This document shows positions 26,399 to 37,647 of a stretch of DNA of 64,000 nt, in pieces; position 1 is the first letter of the stretch, and each line of letters starts with the position of its first letter. The DNA comes from Nocardia sp. NBC_00403 (GTDB taxonomy: Bacteria > Actinomycetota > Actinomycetes > Mycobacteriales > Mycobacteriaceae): the NCBI RefSeq assembly GCF_036046055.1, contig NZ_CP107939.1:3472001-3536000 (forward strand), given 5' to 3'. The translations under genes were made by a program, and so were the position numbers. The notes under the pieces were generated by a model. That model saw only the letters and a list, made by a program, of their open reading frames with translations, had not been told where the DNA came from and made no database searches.

Positions 26399-27510
26399 AC
26401 GACGCCGAGCGGTTGTGGAATCCGCTGCACGTCCCGGTCGAGCGGGGCTCGCGCGAGCGGCCGCATCCGACCGTCGCGGCCGCGCGGGCCCGAGCCGAGC
26501 AGGTGCCCGCCGGTGAGCCCGCGGACCTCGACGCCGACTGGCTGCGCGAGATATGCCTTGCCGCCGGCGTCGACGACGTCGGATTCACGGCACTGGCGAC
26601 GCCCGGCCTCGAGGGCGAACGTGACTACGTCCTCGAGGCACTGCCGGGCACCTGTACCCTGATCGGATTCTGCCTGCGAACCAGTCGCGACAACCTGCAG
26701 AGCAGATCGGCAAGCGCCGCCAACCGCGATGTCGCCACCACCCAGGAGTTGGCGCACGAAGCCGCCCGGCACATCTGCCTGGAACTGCAGCGCCGCGGCG
26801 TGCGCGCGCTGTATCCGGCATCCGGATTCCCGGCCGAGATCCACCGATTCCCCAACCGGAGCTGGGTGGTCTCGCACAAGCTGGTGGCGGTGGCCGCTGG
26901 GCTGGGACAGATGGGGTTGCACCGCAACGTCATTCACCCGAAATTCGGGACCTTCATCGTGCTGGGCACGATTCTGATCGACCGGCCGGTCTCCCGGTAC
27001 TCGCAACCGGTCCTGTCGAATCCGTGCATCGACTGCGGGTTGTGCGTGACCACCTGCCCGGTCGGCGCGATCCATGCCGACGGGGGATTCGACTTCGACG
27101 CCTGCTACACGCACAACAATCATCACGAGCTGTCCAACTTCGCGGGCTGGGTCGAGGAGGTGGTGGACAGCGCGGACGCGGCCGACTACCGGCGGCGGGT
27201 AACACCCAGCGAGACCTTGTCCGTGTGGCAGAGTCTGTCGTTCCAACCACAGTTCCGCGCCGGATACTGTGTCGCGGTGTGCCCGGCTGGTACCGACGTG
27301 CTCGGCAACTTCCTCACCGACCCGGACGGTCACGCTCGCGACGTGGTGGCGCCCCTGATGCGGAAACCGGAGTACGTCTACGTCGACACCGGCTCGGCCG
27401 CCGAGTCACATGTCCAGTCCAGGTTTCCGCACAAGACGGTTCGTCATCCCCGCCGGATGACGGTGCCGGAACCCGAGATCGATCCGGTGCCGGAGCGTCA
27501 TGACCAGTGA
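26395..27510 (+). CDS. QueG/RdhA-like iron-sulfur protein, second copy
   Basis: The 371-residue paralogue of the preceding protein has about 45 extra N-terminal residues (MNDAERLWNPLHVPVERG...). It shares LATPGLEGERDYVLEALP, LVAVAAGLGQMGLHRNVIHPKFGTF and the Cys pattern CIDCGLCVTTCP, then DACYTH, then YCVAVCP. The same eighth Cys is absent, replaced by Ala. Translation is coupled to the first copy by a 4-bp overlap, and its end overlaps the cupin start by 11 bp. Co-expression of two diverged copies suggests a heteromeric enzyme. Confidence 0.75.
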   Translation: MNDAERLWNPLHVPVERGSRERPHPTVAAARARAEQVPAGEPADLDADWLREICLAAGVDDVGFTALATPGLEGERDYVLEALPGTCTLIGFCLRTSRDNLQSRSASAANRDVATTQELAHEAARHICLELQRRGVRALYPASGFPAEIHRFPNRSWVVSHKLVAVAAGLGQMGLHRNVIHPKFGTFIVLGTILIDRPVSRYSQPVLSNPCIDCGLCVTTCPVGAIHADGGFDFDACYTHNNHHELSNFAGWVEEVVDSADAADYRRRVTPSETLSVWQSLSFQPQFRAGYCVAVCPAGTDVLGNFLTDPDGHARDVVAPLMRKPEYVYVDTGSAAESHVQSRFPHKTVRHPRRMTVPEPEIDPVPERHDQ

Positions 27511-28096
27511 CGGTGACCTGCGGCGGGATCTGCCGATCTTCGAGATCTATGCGGGCGGGGGCGGCGCGCGGCTCGAGATTCATCCCTGGTTCTTCGTCGC
27601 CGGACGGCAGTATCTGGGCATGACCCGGGTACTGCCGCCGGGAACCGGACGCGCGCCGGCGCACGTCCACACCGGCGTCGTCCAGCGTTCGTTCCTGCTC
27701 GCCGGCGCGCAGGCCCGCTATCGGAATGGCGGACGTACCCGCACGCTGTCGCCCGGCGACGACATGATCATCGAACCCGGTGTGCCCCACACCGATCCGT
27801 ACAACGATACCGACGCGCCCATCGTCGTCCGCAGCCTCTACACGCCGGGACCGGTGTGGTTACTGTCGTTCGCCAGAACCCTCGGGCAGGCGCTGCGGGA
27901 CGGAAAGGTGAACTCGCAGCAGGAACTTCACCTGCCGCATCTGCTGATGATGCTGGGCACACCGGGTTCGGTGACATTCGCGGCGGGAATTCCGCTCGGT
28001 GTGCAGCGGCGGATCCTGCTGCCCGCTGCCACCCGTTTCGCAAAGCATCGAGGTCATGCCCCGGCAGCGGGCTTACGCGCCCACATCTTCGGTTGA
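27500..28096 (+). CDS. Cupin domain protein of the iron-sulfur operon
   Basis: The 198-residue protein has a cupin barrel: motif 1 AHVHTGVVQRSFLLAG and motif 2 PGDDMIIEPGVPHTD, giving two to three His and no clear Glu in motif 1. It begins PIFEIYAGGGGARLEIHPWFFVAG and ends with a basic helix (RFAKHRGHAPAAGLRAHIFG). The ATG at 27500 overlaps the end of the second iron-sulfur gene. It may process or sense the substrate of the two reductase-like proteins, but this is inferred only from the operon. Confidence 0.7.
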   Translation: MTSDGDLRRDLPIFEIYAGGGGARLEIHPWFFVAGRQYLGMTRVLPPGTGRAPAHVHTGVVQRSFLLAGAQARYRNGGRTRTLSPGDDMIIEPGVPHTDPYNDTDAPIVVRSLYTPGPVWLLSFARTLGQALRDGKVNSQQELHLPHLLMMLGTPGSVTFAAGIPLGVQRRILLPAATRFAKHRGHAPAAGLRAHIFG

Positions 28097-28500
28097 CCGG
28101 CGGTTGTCGTGGCGCGGTTCGGCCGCAAGCCGATCGGTTCACAACTATGCGTGTGCGTACACAAACCGCACTGATCATCGTTGCGGGTGTGGACGCACGC
28201 GGAAGTTCTTCCTGGCGTATTCCGTGCACAGTGTGGTCGGATGGCGATCAACAAGGCATCGACCCGAGGCCCGGAGGCCCAGCGAACGAGTCGCCGGACT
28301 TCTGCCACCGTCGCCGTGGGTCGGTTCAGTTCCATAGCTGCACTCCGGGTACCTGGAGTTGCACCTCGCCGCAGCTGAGCAACACGCGATCCCAGGGTCT
28401 CGCTCTGCCATCGCACGGTAGCCGCATGTGCGCTTATATCCGGAGCTGGACTGCCTGCCCCACGTATGCCCGATGCCACTAATCAGATGAGCGTACGTTG
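28097..28500. other. Intergenic stretch without a recognised gene
   Basis: Short frames exist on both strands but none looks like a protein. A 25-bp imperfect inverted repeat centred on GGTACC (about 28339-28363, TGCACTCC...GGAGTTGCA) is the only structured element and could be an operator or a weak hairpin. Confidence 0.35.
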
Positions 28501-28516
28501 CCCCACGAAAGTGGGG
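28501..28516. terminator. Short hairpin beside the tRNA
   Basis: CCCCAC and GTGGGG pair perfectly around a stable GAAA loop, 20 nt beyond the 3' end of the tRNA. On the plus strand it is followed by TCTATCTT. It may be a terminator for the tRNA transcript or a processing signal. Confidence 0.5.
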
Positions 28517-28536
28517 TCTATCTTGCTGTTCGTCTG

Positions 28537-28608
28537 TGGGCGCAGAGGGGATCGAACCCCCGACCGCTGGTGTGTAAAACCAGTGCTCTACCGCTGAGCT
28601 ATACGCCC
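28537..28608 (-). tRNA. tRNA-Val (anticodon UAC)
   Basis: The minus strand folds as a cloverleaf. The acceptor GGGCGTA pairs with TGCGCCC, the D arm is AGCTCAGCGGTAGAGC, and the anticodon stem CTGGT/ACCAG encloses loop TTTACAC (anticodon TAC). The T arm is CGGGGGTTCGATCCCCT. No CCA is encoded. It would read GUA valine codons. Confidence 0.93.
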
Positions 28609-28638
28609 GGTGCTCGCCGGAGATCCGGCGGCAACGGA

Positions 28639-29118
28639 TTATGAATCTAGCGCGGCGAGCGCTTTCTCCCAAGCCGCCTGGTCACGGGGCTCTCCGGGGC
28701 CGTTCATTTCGGCGAATCGGATGATTCCGTCCTTGTCGACGACGAAGGTGCCGCGGTTGGAGTAGCCGGACTTCTCGTTGAAGACGCCGTAGTTCTGGGC
28801 TACGGCGCCATGTGGCCAGAAGTCGGACAGCAGAGGGAAGACATAACCCTGCTCGGCCGCCCAGATCTTGTGGGTGGGTGGGGGGCCGACGGAGATCGCG
28901 AGGATCTCGGCGTCGTCGTTCTGGAACTTCGGTAGCTCGTCGCGGACCTTGCACAGCTCGCCCTGGCAGATCCCGGTGAAGGCCAGCGGGTAGAAGACGA
29001 TGAGCACATTCTTCTTGCCGCGGAAGTCCGACAGTTTGACTTGCTGGTTGTTCTGGTCCTTCAGCGTGAAATCCGGCGCGACAGAGCCGACCTCGAGTGG
29101 GCCAACCTCAAGTGGCAT
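28639..29118 (-). CDS. ahpE: AhpE-type 1-Cys peroxiredoxin
   Basis: The 159-residue thioredoxin-fold peroxidase reduces peroxides and peroxynitrite in the cytosol. The peroxidatic Cys is Cys51 in [12 protein letters not shown], within the conserved Pro-x-x-x-Thr-x-x-Cys arrangement. A further Cys56 lies five residues later, as in other actinobacterial AhpE proteins. The length equals that of the family. Its position ahead of a DUF3052 gene, a lipoprotein gene and aceE reproduces the M. tuberculosis order ahpE-Rv2239c-Rv2240c-aceE. Confidence 0.92.
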   Translation of the reverse strand: MPLEVGPLEVGSVAPDFTLKDQNNQQVKLSDFRGKKNVLIVFYPLAFTGICQGELCKVRDELPKFQNDDAEILAISVGPPPTHKIWAAEQGYVFPLLSDFWPHGAVAQNYGVFNEKSGYSNRGTFVVDKDGIIRFAEMNGPGEPRDQAAWEKALAALDS

Positions 29119-29193
29119 CGCGAATCCTCCATCGAGTCGGGCTTGCGCCGGGCGGCACGAAGGCCGCCCGGCGAAACCATAGCGAAAGACCGG

Positions 29194-29616
29194 TCAGCGC
29201 TGCTTCGAGGGCGCTTTCGGCTGCACCAGGCGGCTGCCTGCCCAATCCCCGAGACTGATTGCCGAGGTTTGCGTGAAGCCCGCGGGCGGTGCGGATTCGG
29301 CGATCTCACTGGGATCGACGTGCCCCGAATTTCCGGTCTTCGGGGTGAGTACCCAGACGAATCCGTCATCCGACAACTGCCCGGTGACTTCCATCAAGGC
29401 ATCCACTAGATCCCCGTCACCGTCGCGCCACCACAGCAACACGACGTCCATGACCTCATCGGAGTCATCGTCGAGCAGCTCGCTGCCGATGGTTTCTTCG
29501 ATCTCGGCTCGCAGGTCGTCGTTGGTGTCCTCGTCCCAGCCCAGTTCCTGGACAACCATGCCGTGAATAATGCCAAGCTTCTGAGCGTAGTTCTGCGCGT
29601 CCGCCGCGGCGACCAC
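29194..29616 (-). CDS. DUF3052 family protein (Rv2239c-like)
   Basis: The 140-residue acidic protein has the DUF3052 pattern: AQKLGIIHGMVVQELGWDED, an Asp/Glu-rich middle, VVLLWWRDGDGDL and a C-terminal SAISLGDWAGSRLV. The function is unknown; the gene is conserved beside aceE in mycolic-acid actinobacteria. The GTG at 29616 lies 8 nt after GAGGAGG. A longer frame starting MFACNYLL lacks a ribosome site and is not used. Confidence 0.85.
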   Translation of the reverse strand: MVAAADAQNYAQKLGIIHGMVVQELGWDEDTNDDLRAEIEETIGSELLDDDSDEVMDVVLLWWRDGDGDLVDALMEVTGQLSDDGFVWVLTPKTGNSGHVDPSEIAESAPPAGFTQTSAISLGDWAGSRLVQPKAPSKQR

Positions 29617-29753
29617 GGTGGTGTCCTCCTCAACTCCAGACAATAGGTAGTTGCAAGCGAACATGGTTATCGGCTCGAGCGCAAGCTGATCGGACGAAAT
29701 ACTCGTCGAATGTCGTGTGACAAGATCGTTGCGAGCCGGTTTTCCTGTCCGAT

Positions 29754-30311
29754 TCAGCGTTTCGGGCAAGCCTCGCGGACGGCGTTGCGTGCGTCGTTGA
29801 CCCGTCTGCTCGCGTCGTTGAGCGGTCCGACCGGTGCGGTGTAGGTCATCTTGCGGCTCTCGGAGGCAAGTAGCCGTGCGGCGGCGACGTATTCGGTGAA
29901 CTTTGCGGCAAGGTCCGACGGCAGCGAGTCGCCCGCGGTGCTCACTCCGGACTCGACCCGTTCGGCGGCCTCGTCGAGGGTCGATGCGGCGGTATCGCGC
30001 CTGCTCGCGTAGTCGGGCGCGTTGGAGTCGTGTGCGTTGATGAAGTCGTTGTACTTCGAGACGCCGACACCGGTGGTGCTGGGGAATTGCCCGCAGTTGT
30101 CGTTGATCGCCTGCGTTTGCGCCGCAGCCTTGCGCGAGGAGGTGGCCGCGGCCGAAGAGGAGGCCGCTGCGGTCTTGTATTCCGCTAGGTCTGCAGCGTT
30201 CGGATTCGCAACTCCATCTACCCGATTCGCGCATCCCGCGATCGTCAATCCGGCCACGACCGCCAAGGTCGCGCACACCAATCCGAACCCGCGTGGGTCC
30301 AGCACCTTCAT
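29754..30311 (-). CDS. Putative lipoprotein (Rv2240c-like)
   Basis: The 185-residue exported protein begins with a signal peptide (RGFGLVCATLAVVAGLTIAGC) ending in a lipobox-like TIAGC, so it is likely a lipoprotein anchored on the outer face of the membrane. A low-complexity Ala/Ser segment (residues ~47-62) follows, then a helical domain with two Cys (NDNCGQF and the C-terminal EACPKR) that could form a disulfide. The function is unknown. It is divergent from aceE and matches the M. tuberculosis gene order. Confidence 0.78.
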   Translation of the reverse strand: MKVLDPRGFGLVCATLAVVAGLTIAGCANRVDGVANPNAADLAEYKTAAASSSAAATSSRKAAAQTQAINDNCGQFPSTTGVGVSKYNDFINAHDSNAPDYASRRDTAASTLDEAAERVESGVSTAGDSLPSDLAAKFTEYVAAARLLASESRKMTYTAPVGPLNDASRRVNDARNAVREACPKR

Positions 30312-30525
30312 CGTCCTCCCCGCTTCGGTTGTACTACGGCGGTCTCGACTCACGTTCCCTGCAGAACGGTACTGGATTTGCTGCTGACATGATGACCTGG
30401 GACACATCATCCGCAAGGATGGAGGTGCGCCCGAAACTTTCGTGAAGCGGGCGGTCCGCCAACCATGCGTGCCTGCCCGGGGAAACCGACGCCAAACATG
30501 TCCACCCCCTGTACGAGGAGCAGAT

Positions 30526-33447
<2,922 letters not shown>

Positions 33448-33458
33448 CGGACGATTGG

Positions 33459-34793
33459 ATGGTGGACCGTAAACCGCCGCGGCCGCGACGGATCTCCGAA
33501 GGCTCCTCCGAGCACGAGGTGTATCTGCCGACCGGCGCGCTATCCCCGAACCGGCAAACCCGAGATCCGCTACCCGACACGTTGCTCAAACGTGTGAAGC
33601 AGTTCTCCGGTCGACTCTCCACCGAGGCGGTGGGGTCGATGCAGGATCGGTTGCCGTTCTTCGCCGATCTGGATGCCGCGCAGCGCGCCGGCGTCCAGAT
33701 GCTGGTGCAGACCGCGGTGGTGAACTTCCTGGAGTGGCTGCAGGATCCCGACAGCGACATCAGGTTCAGTCTGGATGCCTTCCAAGTGATTCCACAGGAT
33801 CTGGCGCGGCGGCTGACGCTGCGCCAGACCGTGGACATGGTCCGCGTGGCCATGGAGTTCTTCGAACAGTGGCTGCCCGCGCTCGCGCGCAACGACCGGC
33901 AGCTCGTCGCGCTCACCGAGGCGGTGTTGCGGTACGGGCGTGAGCTCGGGTTCGCCGCCGCCTCGGTGTACGCGAGCGCCGCGGAATCCCGCGGCGCGTG
34001 GGACACCCGCCTCGAGGCGCTGGTCGTCGACGCCGTCGTGCGCGGCGATACCGGCCCGGACATGCTGTCGCGGGCCGCGACATTGAACTGGGACGCGACC
34101 GCGCCCGCGACCGTGCTGGTCGGGACTCCGCCGGGAGATCAGGGTGTCGGCATGGTCGGGTCGGTGCACACCATCGCCGCACGGCATAGTCGTGCGGCGC
34201 TCGCCGTTGTCCAGGGCTCGCGGTTGGTGATGGTGGTCAGTGGCAATCTCGGCGAAAGCTCTTATATATCGCCGTTCCTTGCGGACCTGCTCGCCGAGGT
34301 GTTCTCCGACGGGCCGGTGGTGATCGGCCCGACCACCCGAACCCTTGGTGCCGCGCATGCGAGTGCGGTGGAAGCCCTGGCAGGCATGGAGGCCGTGGTG
34401 GGCTGGCGGGGTGCGCCTCGACCGGTGCACGCAACGGAACTGTTGCCCGAACGCGCATTGCTCGGCGATCGAGGTGCGATAGACGCGTTGAACGAGTATG
34501 TTGTCCTACCGTTGGCCGCGGCGGGTTCGTCGCTGGCGGACACTCTCGATGCCTATCTGGATTGCGGTGGCGCTGTCGAGACGTGTGCCCGTCAGCTGTA
34601 CGTTCATCCAAATACCGTTCGCTATCGCCTCAAACGGATTGCCGAGGTCACCGGACGAGATCCGATGAATCCGCGGGACGCCTATGTGCTCCGGATCGCA
34701 TCCACAGTGGGTCGTTTGACACGAACCCGTAACGAATCGTCAACATCCACCCCAGAGGCAACTCACCTCGTCATGGGTCACGAGGGCTTGTAA
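33459..34793 (+). CDS. mabR: PucR/CdaR-type regulator MabR (Rv2242-like)
   Basis: The 444-residue regulator has a C-terminal PucR helix-turn-helix (SLADTLDAYLDCGGAVETCARQLYVHPNTVRYRLKRI in pieces around residues 360-400) and a GGDEF-like middle. By position between aceE and fabD it corresponds to MabR, which controls the FAS-II operon of mycobacteria in response to long-chain acyl intermediates. It is separated from aceE by 11 nt. A 29-bp palindrome between it and fabD is the likely target. Confidence 0.85.
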   Translation: MVDRKPPRPRRISEGSSEHEVYLPTGALSPNRQTRDPLPDTLLKRVKQFSGRLSTEAVGSMQDRLPFFADLDAAQRAGVQMLVQTAVVNFLEWLQDPDSDIRFSLDAFQVIPQDLARRLTLRQTVDMVRVAMEFFEQWLPALARNDRQLVALTEAVLRYGRELGFAAASVYASAAESRGAWDTRLEALVVDAVVRGDTGPDMLSRAATLNWDATAPATVLVGTPPGDQGVGMVGSVHTIAARHSRAALAVVQGSRLVMVVSGNLGESSYISPFLADLLAEVFSDGPVVIGPTTRTLGAAHASAVEALAGMEAVVGWRGAPRPVHATELLPERALLGDRGAIDALNEYVVLPLAAAGSSLADTLDAYLDCGGAVETCARQLYVHPNTVRYRLKRIAEVTGRDPMNPRDAYVLRIASTVGRLTRTRNESSTSTPEATHLVMGHEGL

Positions 34794-34830
34794 CGGATCG
34801 TGGGAGCCGGTCGATCGGCACAACCCACGT

Positions 34831-34859
34831 GGCCTTTTGTGGGAGTCCCACAAAAGGCC
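34831..34859. promoter_or_regulatory. Palindrome upstream of fabD, likely MabR operator
   Basis: A perfect 29-bp palindrome has arms GGCCTTTTGTGGG (34831-34843) and CCCACAAAAGGCC (34847-34859) around AGT, 63 nt upstream of fabD. It contains TTTTGT and ACAAAA half-sites, which to my recollection are those reported for MabR. It could also act as a terminator for mabR, although no T tract follows. Confidence 0.55.
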
Positions 34860-34921
34860 ACCGCAAGCTTCATTCGCGTCGACATCTCCTGCGGCCTGCC
34901 TCACAGTGTTTTCTTAGAGAT

Positions 34922-35836
34922 GTGATCGCGTTGTTCGCCCCTGGACAGGGGTCCCAGACACCTGGCATGCTCGCGCCTTGGCTCGACCTTCCCGGCGCGA
35001 CAGATCGACTCGCCCTCTGGTCCAAGGCCGCCGGCCTGGATCTGATTCGTCTCGGTACCACCGCGACGGCCGAGGAGATCACCGACACTGCCATTACCCA
35101 ACCGCTCGTTGTCGCCGCTGCGCTGCTTGCCTTCGCGGAAATTGACCCGAGTTCCCTTCCGGCAGCTACCATCGTCGCCGGACACTCGGTCGGCGAACTT
35201 GCCGCAGCCGCGGTCGCCGGGGTCATCACCCCCGACGAGGCGGTCACCCTGGCAGCTATCCGCGGTGCGGAGATGGCCAAGGCGTGCGCGCTGGAGCCGA
35301 CCGGTATGTCCGCGGTGCTCGGTGGCGATGAGGCTGCCGTGCTCGCACGGCTCGCGGAGCTCGACCTCGTTCCGGCCAACCGGAACGCGGTGGGCCAGAT
35401 CGTCGCCGCGGGTCGACTGGACGCCTTGGCAGAACTCGCCGCAAACCCACCCGAGAAGGCGCGGGTGCGTGCGCTGCCCGTCGCGGGGGCTTTCCACACC
35501 GCTTTCATGGGCCCGGCCCAGGATGCTGTGACGGAAGCCATAAGTCAGATCACCCCGAACGAGCCGACCCGGACCCTGCTGTCGAACTTCGACGGCAAGC
35601 CGGTCGCCTCGGGAGCGGACGCCATCACTAAGCTCGCGGCGCAGGTCACCCGACCTGTCCGTTGGGATCTGTGCACCGAAACGACCAGGCAAGCCGGTGT
35701 TTCGGCAGTGGCGGAGTTGCCGCCGGCGGGCACACTCGTCGGTATTGCAAAACGGGAACTGAAGGGCACGCCCACGCTGGCCCTGAAGACCCCCGAAGAC
35801 CTCCCCGCGTTGGCCGGGCTCACCACCTCCGGCTAG
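34922..35836 (+). CDS. fabD: Malonyl-CoA:ACP transacylase
   Basis: The 304-residue enzyme moves malonyl from CoA to AcpM to feed chain elongation by KasA. The opening IALFAPGQGSQTPGML carries the oxyanion Gln, the nucleophile is Ser89 in GHSVGE, and the catalytic His lies in VAGAFHTAFM. The start is the GTG at 34922; the overlapping ATG at 34919 is out of frame. It is the first gene of the FAS-II operon fabD-acpM-kasA-accD6 and lies behind the presumed MabR operator. Confidence 0.95.
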   Translation: MIALFAPGQGSQTPGMLAPWLDLPGATDRLALWSKAAGLDLIRLGTTATAEEITDTAITQPLVVAAALLAFAEIDPSSLPAATIVAGHSVGELAAAAVAGVITPDEAVTLAAIRGAEMAKACALEPTGMSAVLGGDEAAVLARLAELDLVPANRNAVGQIVAAGRLDALAELAANPPEKARVRALPVAGAFHTAFMGPAQDAVTEAISQITPNEPTRTLLSNFDGKPVASGADAITKLAAQVTRPVRWDLCTETTRQAGVSAVAELPPAGTLVGIAKRELKGTPTLALKTPEDLPALAGLTTSG

Positions 35837-35959
35837 CTTTCCCCCGCGGACGTGCAATAAAAACGCACGATCGTGACCGAGCAGACGGTAACCATCGGCT
35901 GACTCGAACCGAAAAAAACAGTAGAAGCCCTACCAAGAGATCAAGAAGGGAGCCACGAA

Positions 35960-36262
35960 GTGGCCGCTCTGACCCAGGAACAAATCGTCGAGGAACTCGG
36001 CAAGATCATCGAAGAGGTAACGGGTATCGAACCCTCTGAGGTGACGATCGAGAAGTCCTTCGTCGATGACCTGGACATCGACTCGCTGTCCATGGTCGAG
36101 ATCGCAGTGCAGACCGAGGACAAGTACGGCGTCAAGATCCCCGACGAGGATCTGGCCAGCCTGAAGACGGTCGGCGACGCAGTCGCCTACATCCAGAAGC
36201 TCGAGGCGGAGAACTCGGATGCCGCCGCGGAGCTCAAGGCCAAGTTCGACAACGCCGAGTAG
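35960..36262 (+). CDS. acpM: Meromycolate extension acyl carrier protein
   Basis: The 100-residue acidic carrier protein has the phosphopantetheine attachment Ser42 in [12 protein letters not shown]. It has the longer C-terminal tail ([24 protein letters not shown]) that distinguishes AcpM from ordinary ACPs of about 80 residues. The GTG start follows AGGGAG. It carries the growing acyl chain between FabD, KasA and the FAS-II reductases. The 123-bp gap after fabD contains a small CGTGC/GCACG hairpin. Confidence 0.93.
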   Translation: MAALTQEQIVEELGKIIEEVTGIEPSEVTIEKSFVDDLDIDSLSMVEIAVQTEDKYGVKIPDEDLASLKTVGDAVAYIQKLEAENSDAAAELKAKFDNAE

Positions 36263-36272
36263 GGCCGACACT

Positions 36273-37523
36273 GTGACCACTCCTTCCACCTTGAACGGGA
36301 ACTTCCCCAACGTCGTCGTCACGAGTATGGCGGCGACCACGTCGATCGCTGGTGACGTCGATGCGACGTGGAAGGGACTCCTCAACGGCGAGAGCGGTAT
36401 CGACGTTCTCGAGGATTCCTTCGTCGAGGAATACGACCTTCCGGTCCGCATCGGCGGTCACCTGAAGGTCCGGCCCGAGACCCTGCTGACCCGAGTCGAA
36501 TGCCGCCGGATGGCCTACGTCGAGCAGCTCGCGACCGTTCTCGGTCGCGAAGTCTGGCGCAACGCGGGCAGCCCGGAAGTCGACCCGGAACGCCTGGGTG
36601 TGGCCATCGGTACCGGCATGGGTGGCGGTGACGCCCTCATCGATTCGGTCGACAAGCTGAAGAACGGTGGCTATCGCAAGATTTCGCCGCTAGCGGTTCA
36701 GATGGTCATGCCGAATGGTCCGTCGGCTGTTGTTGGTCTCGAATTGAAGGCCAGGGCAGGAGTGGTCACTCCGGTCTCGGCATGCTCCTCCGGCTCCGAG
36801 GCTATTGCCAACGCGTGGCGCATGATCGTGATGGGTGACGCCGATATCGTCGTCACCGGCGGCGTCGAGGGATACATCGATGCGGTGCCGATCGCGGCGT
36901 TCACGATGATGCGCGCGATGAGTACGCGTAACGATGATCCGAAGGGCGCGTCGCGTCCGTTCGACAAGGATCGGGACGGGTTCGTCTTCGGTGAGGCTGG
37001 TGCGCTGATGGTCGTGGAGACCGAGGAGCACGCCAAGGCGCGTGGCGCGACGATCCATGCTCGTCTGCTGGGTGCTGGTATCACCTCTGATGGCTATCAC
37101 CTTGTTGCGCCTGCTCCCGATGGCAGCGGCGCGGCGCGGGCGATGAGTCGGGCGATGCAGACCGCCGGGTTGTCGAAGAAGGACATCACCCACGTCAACG
37201 CGCATGCCACCGCTACTCCGATCGGCGATACCGCCGAGGCGCGGGCGATCAATCTGGCGGTGGGTAACCATGCGTCGGTGTATGCGCCGAAATCAGCACT
37301 CGGTCACTCGATCGGCGCCGTGGGTGCTCTCGAGTCGGTGCTCACCATTCTCAGCATCCGGGATGGGATTGTTCCGCCGACGCTGAACCTGGAGAACCAG
37401 GATCCGGAGATTGATCTGGATGTGGTTCATGGCGAGGCTCGCCGCCAGGAGATCGAATACGCGATCAACAACTCATTCGGTTTTGGTGGGCACAATGTCG
37501 CGCTCGCCTTCGGTCGGGCATAG
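36273..37523 (+). CDS. kasA: Beta-ketoacyl-ACP synthase KasA
   Basis: The 416-residue condensing enzyme elongates meromycolate-type acyl-AcpM. The active-site residues fall at Cys171 (SACSSG), His311 (HATATP), Lys340 and His345 (GHSIGA), the same numbers and length as M. tuberculosis KasA. The GTG at 36273 is 10 nt after the acpM stop. In mycobacteria a kasB copy follows; here the next gene is accD6, so this synthase may cover both roles, or another gene elsewhere does. Confidence 0.95.
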   Translation: MTTPSTLNGNFPNVVVTSMAATTSIAGDVDATWKGLLNGESGIDVLEDSFVEEYDLPVRIGGHLKVRPETLLTRVECRRMAYVEQLATVLGREVWRNAGSPEVDPERLGVAIGTGMGGGDALIDSVDKLKNGGYRKISPLAVQMVMPNGPSAVVGLELKARAGVVTPVSACSSGSEAIANAWRMIVMGDADIVVTGGVEGYIDAVPIAAFTMMRAMSTRNDDPKGASRPFDKDRDGFVFGEAGALMVVETEEHAKARGATIHARLLGAGITSDGYHLVAPAPDGSGAARAMSRAMQTAGLSKKDITHVNAHATATPIGDTAEARAINLAVGNHASVYAPKSALGHSIGAVGALESVLTILSIRDGIVPPTLNLENQDPEIDLDVVHGEARRQEIEYAINNSFGFGGHNVALAFGRA

Positions 37524-37550
37524 CCGCCCGCATCGACTGCACAACGATCC

Positions 37551-37588
37551 CGGTGGGGTCGGCCAACTGAATTTGGTCGACCCCACCG
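37551..37588 (+). terminator. Stem-loop between kasA and accD6
   Basis: CGGTGGGGTCG (37551-37561) pairs perfectly with CGACCCCACCG (37578-37588), with extra GGCCAA/TTGG-type pairing possible in the loop. No T tract follows, so it may stabilise the upstream mRNA or attenuate transcription into accD6 rather than end it. It lies where kasB would be expected. Confidence 0.5.
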
Positions 37589-37647
37589 TGGTTCGACATA
37601 CGCAGCCGCGGCAGCGGCGTACTTCACAGAGGTGAGGAGTAAACGCG

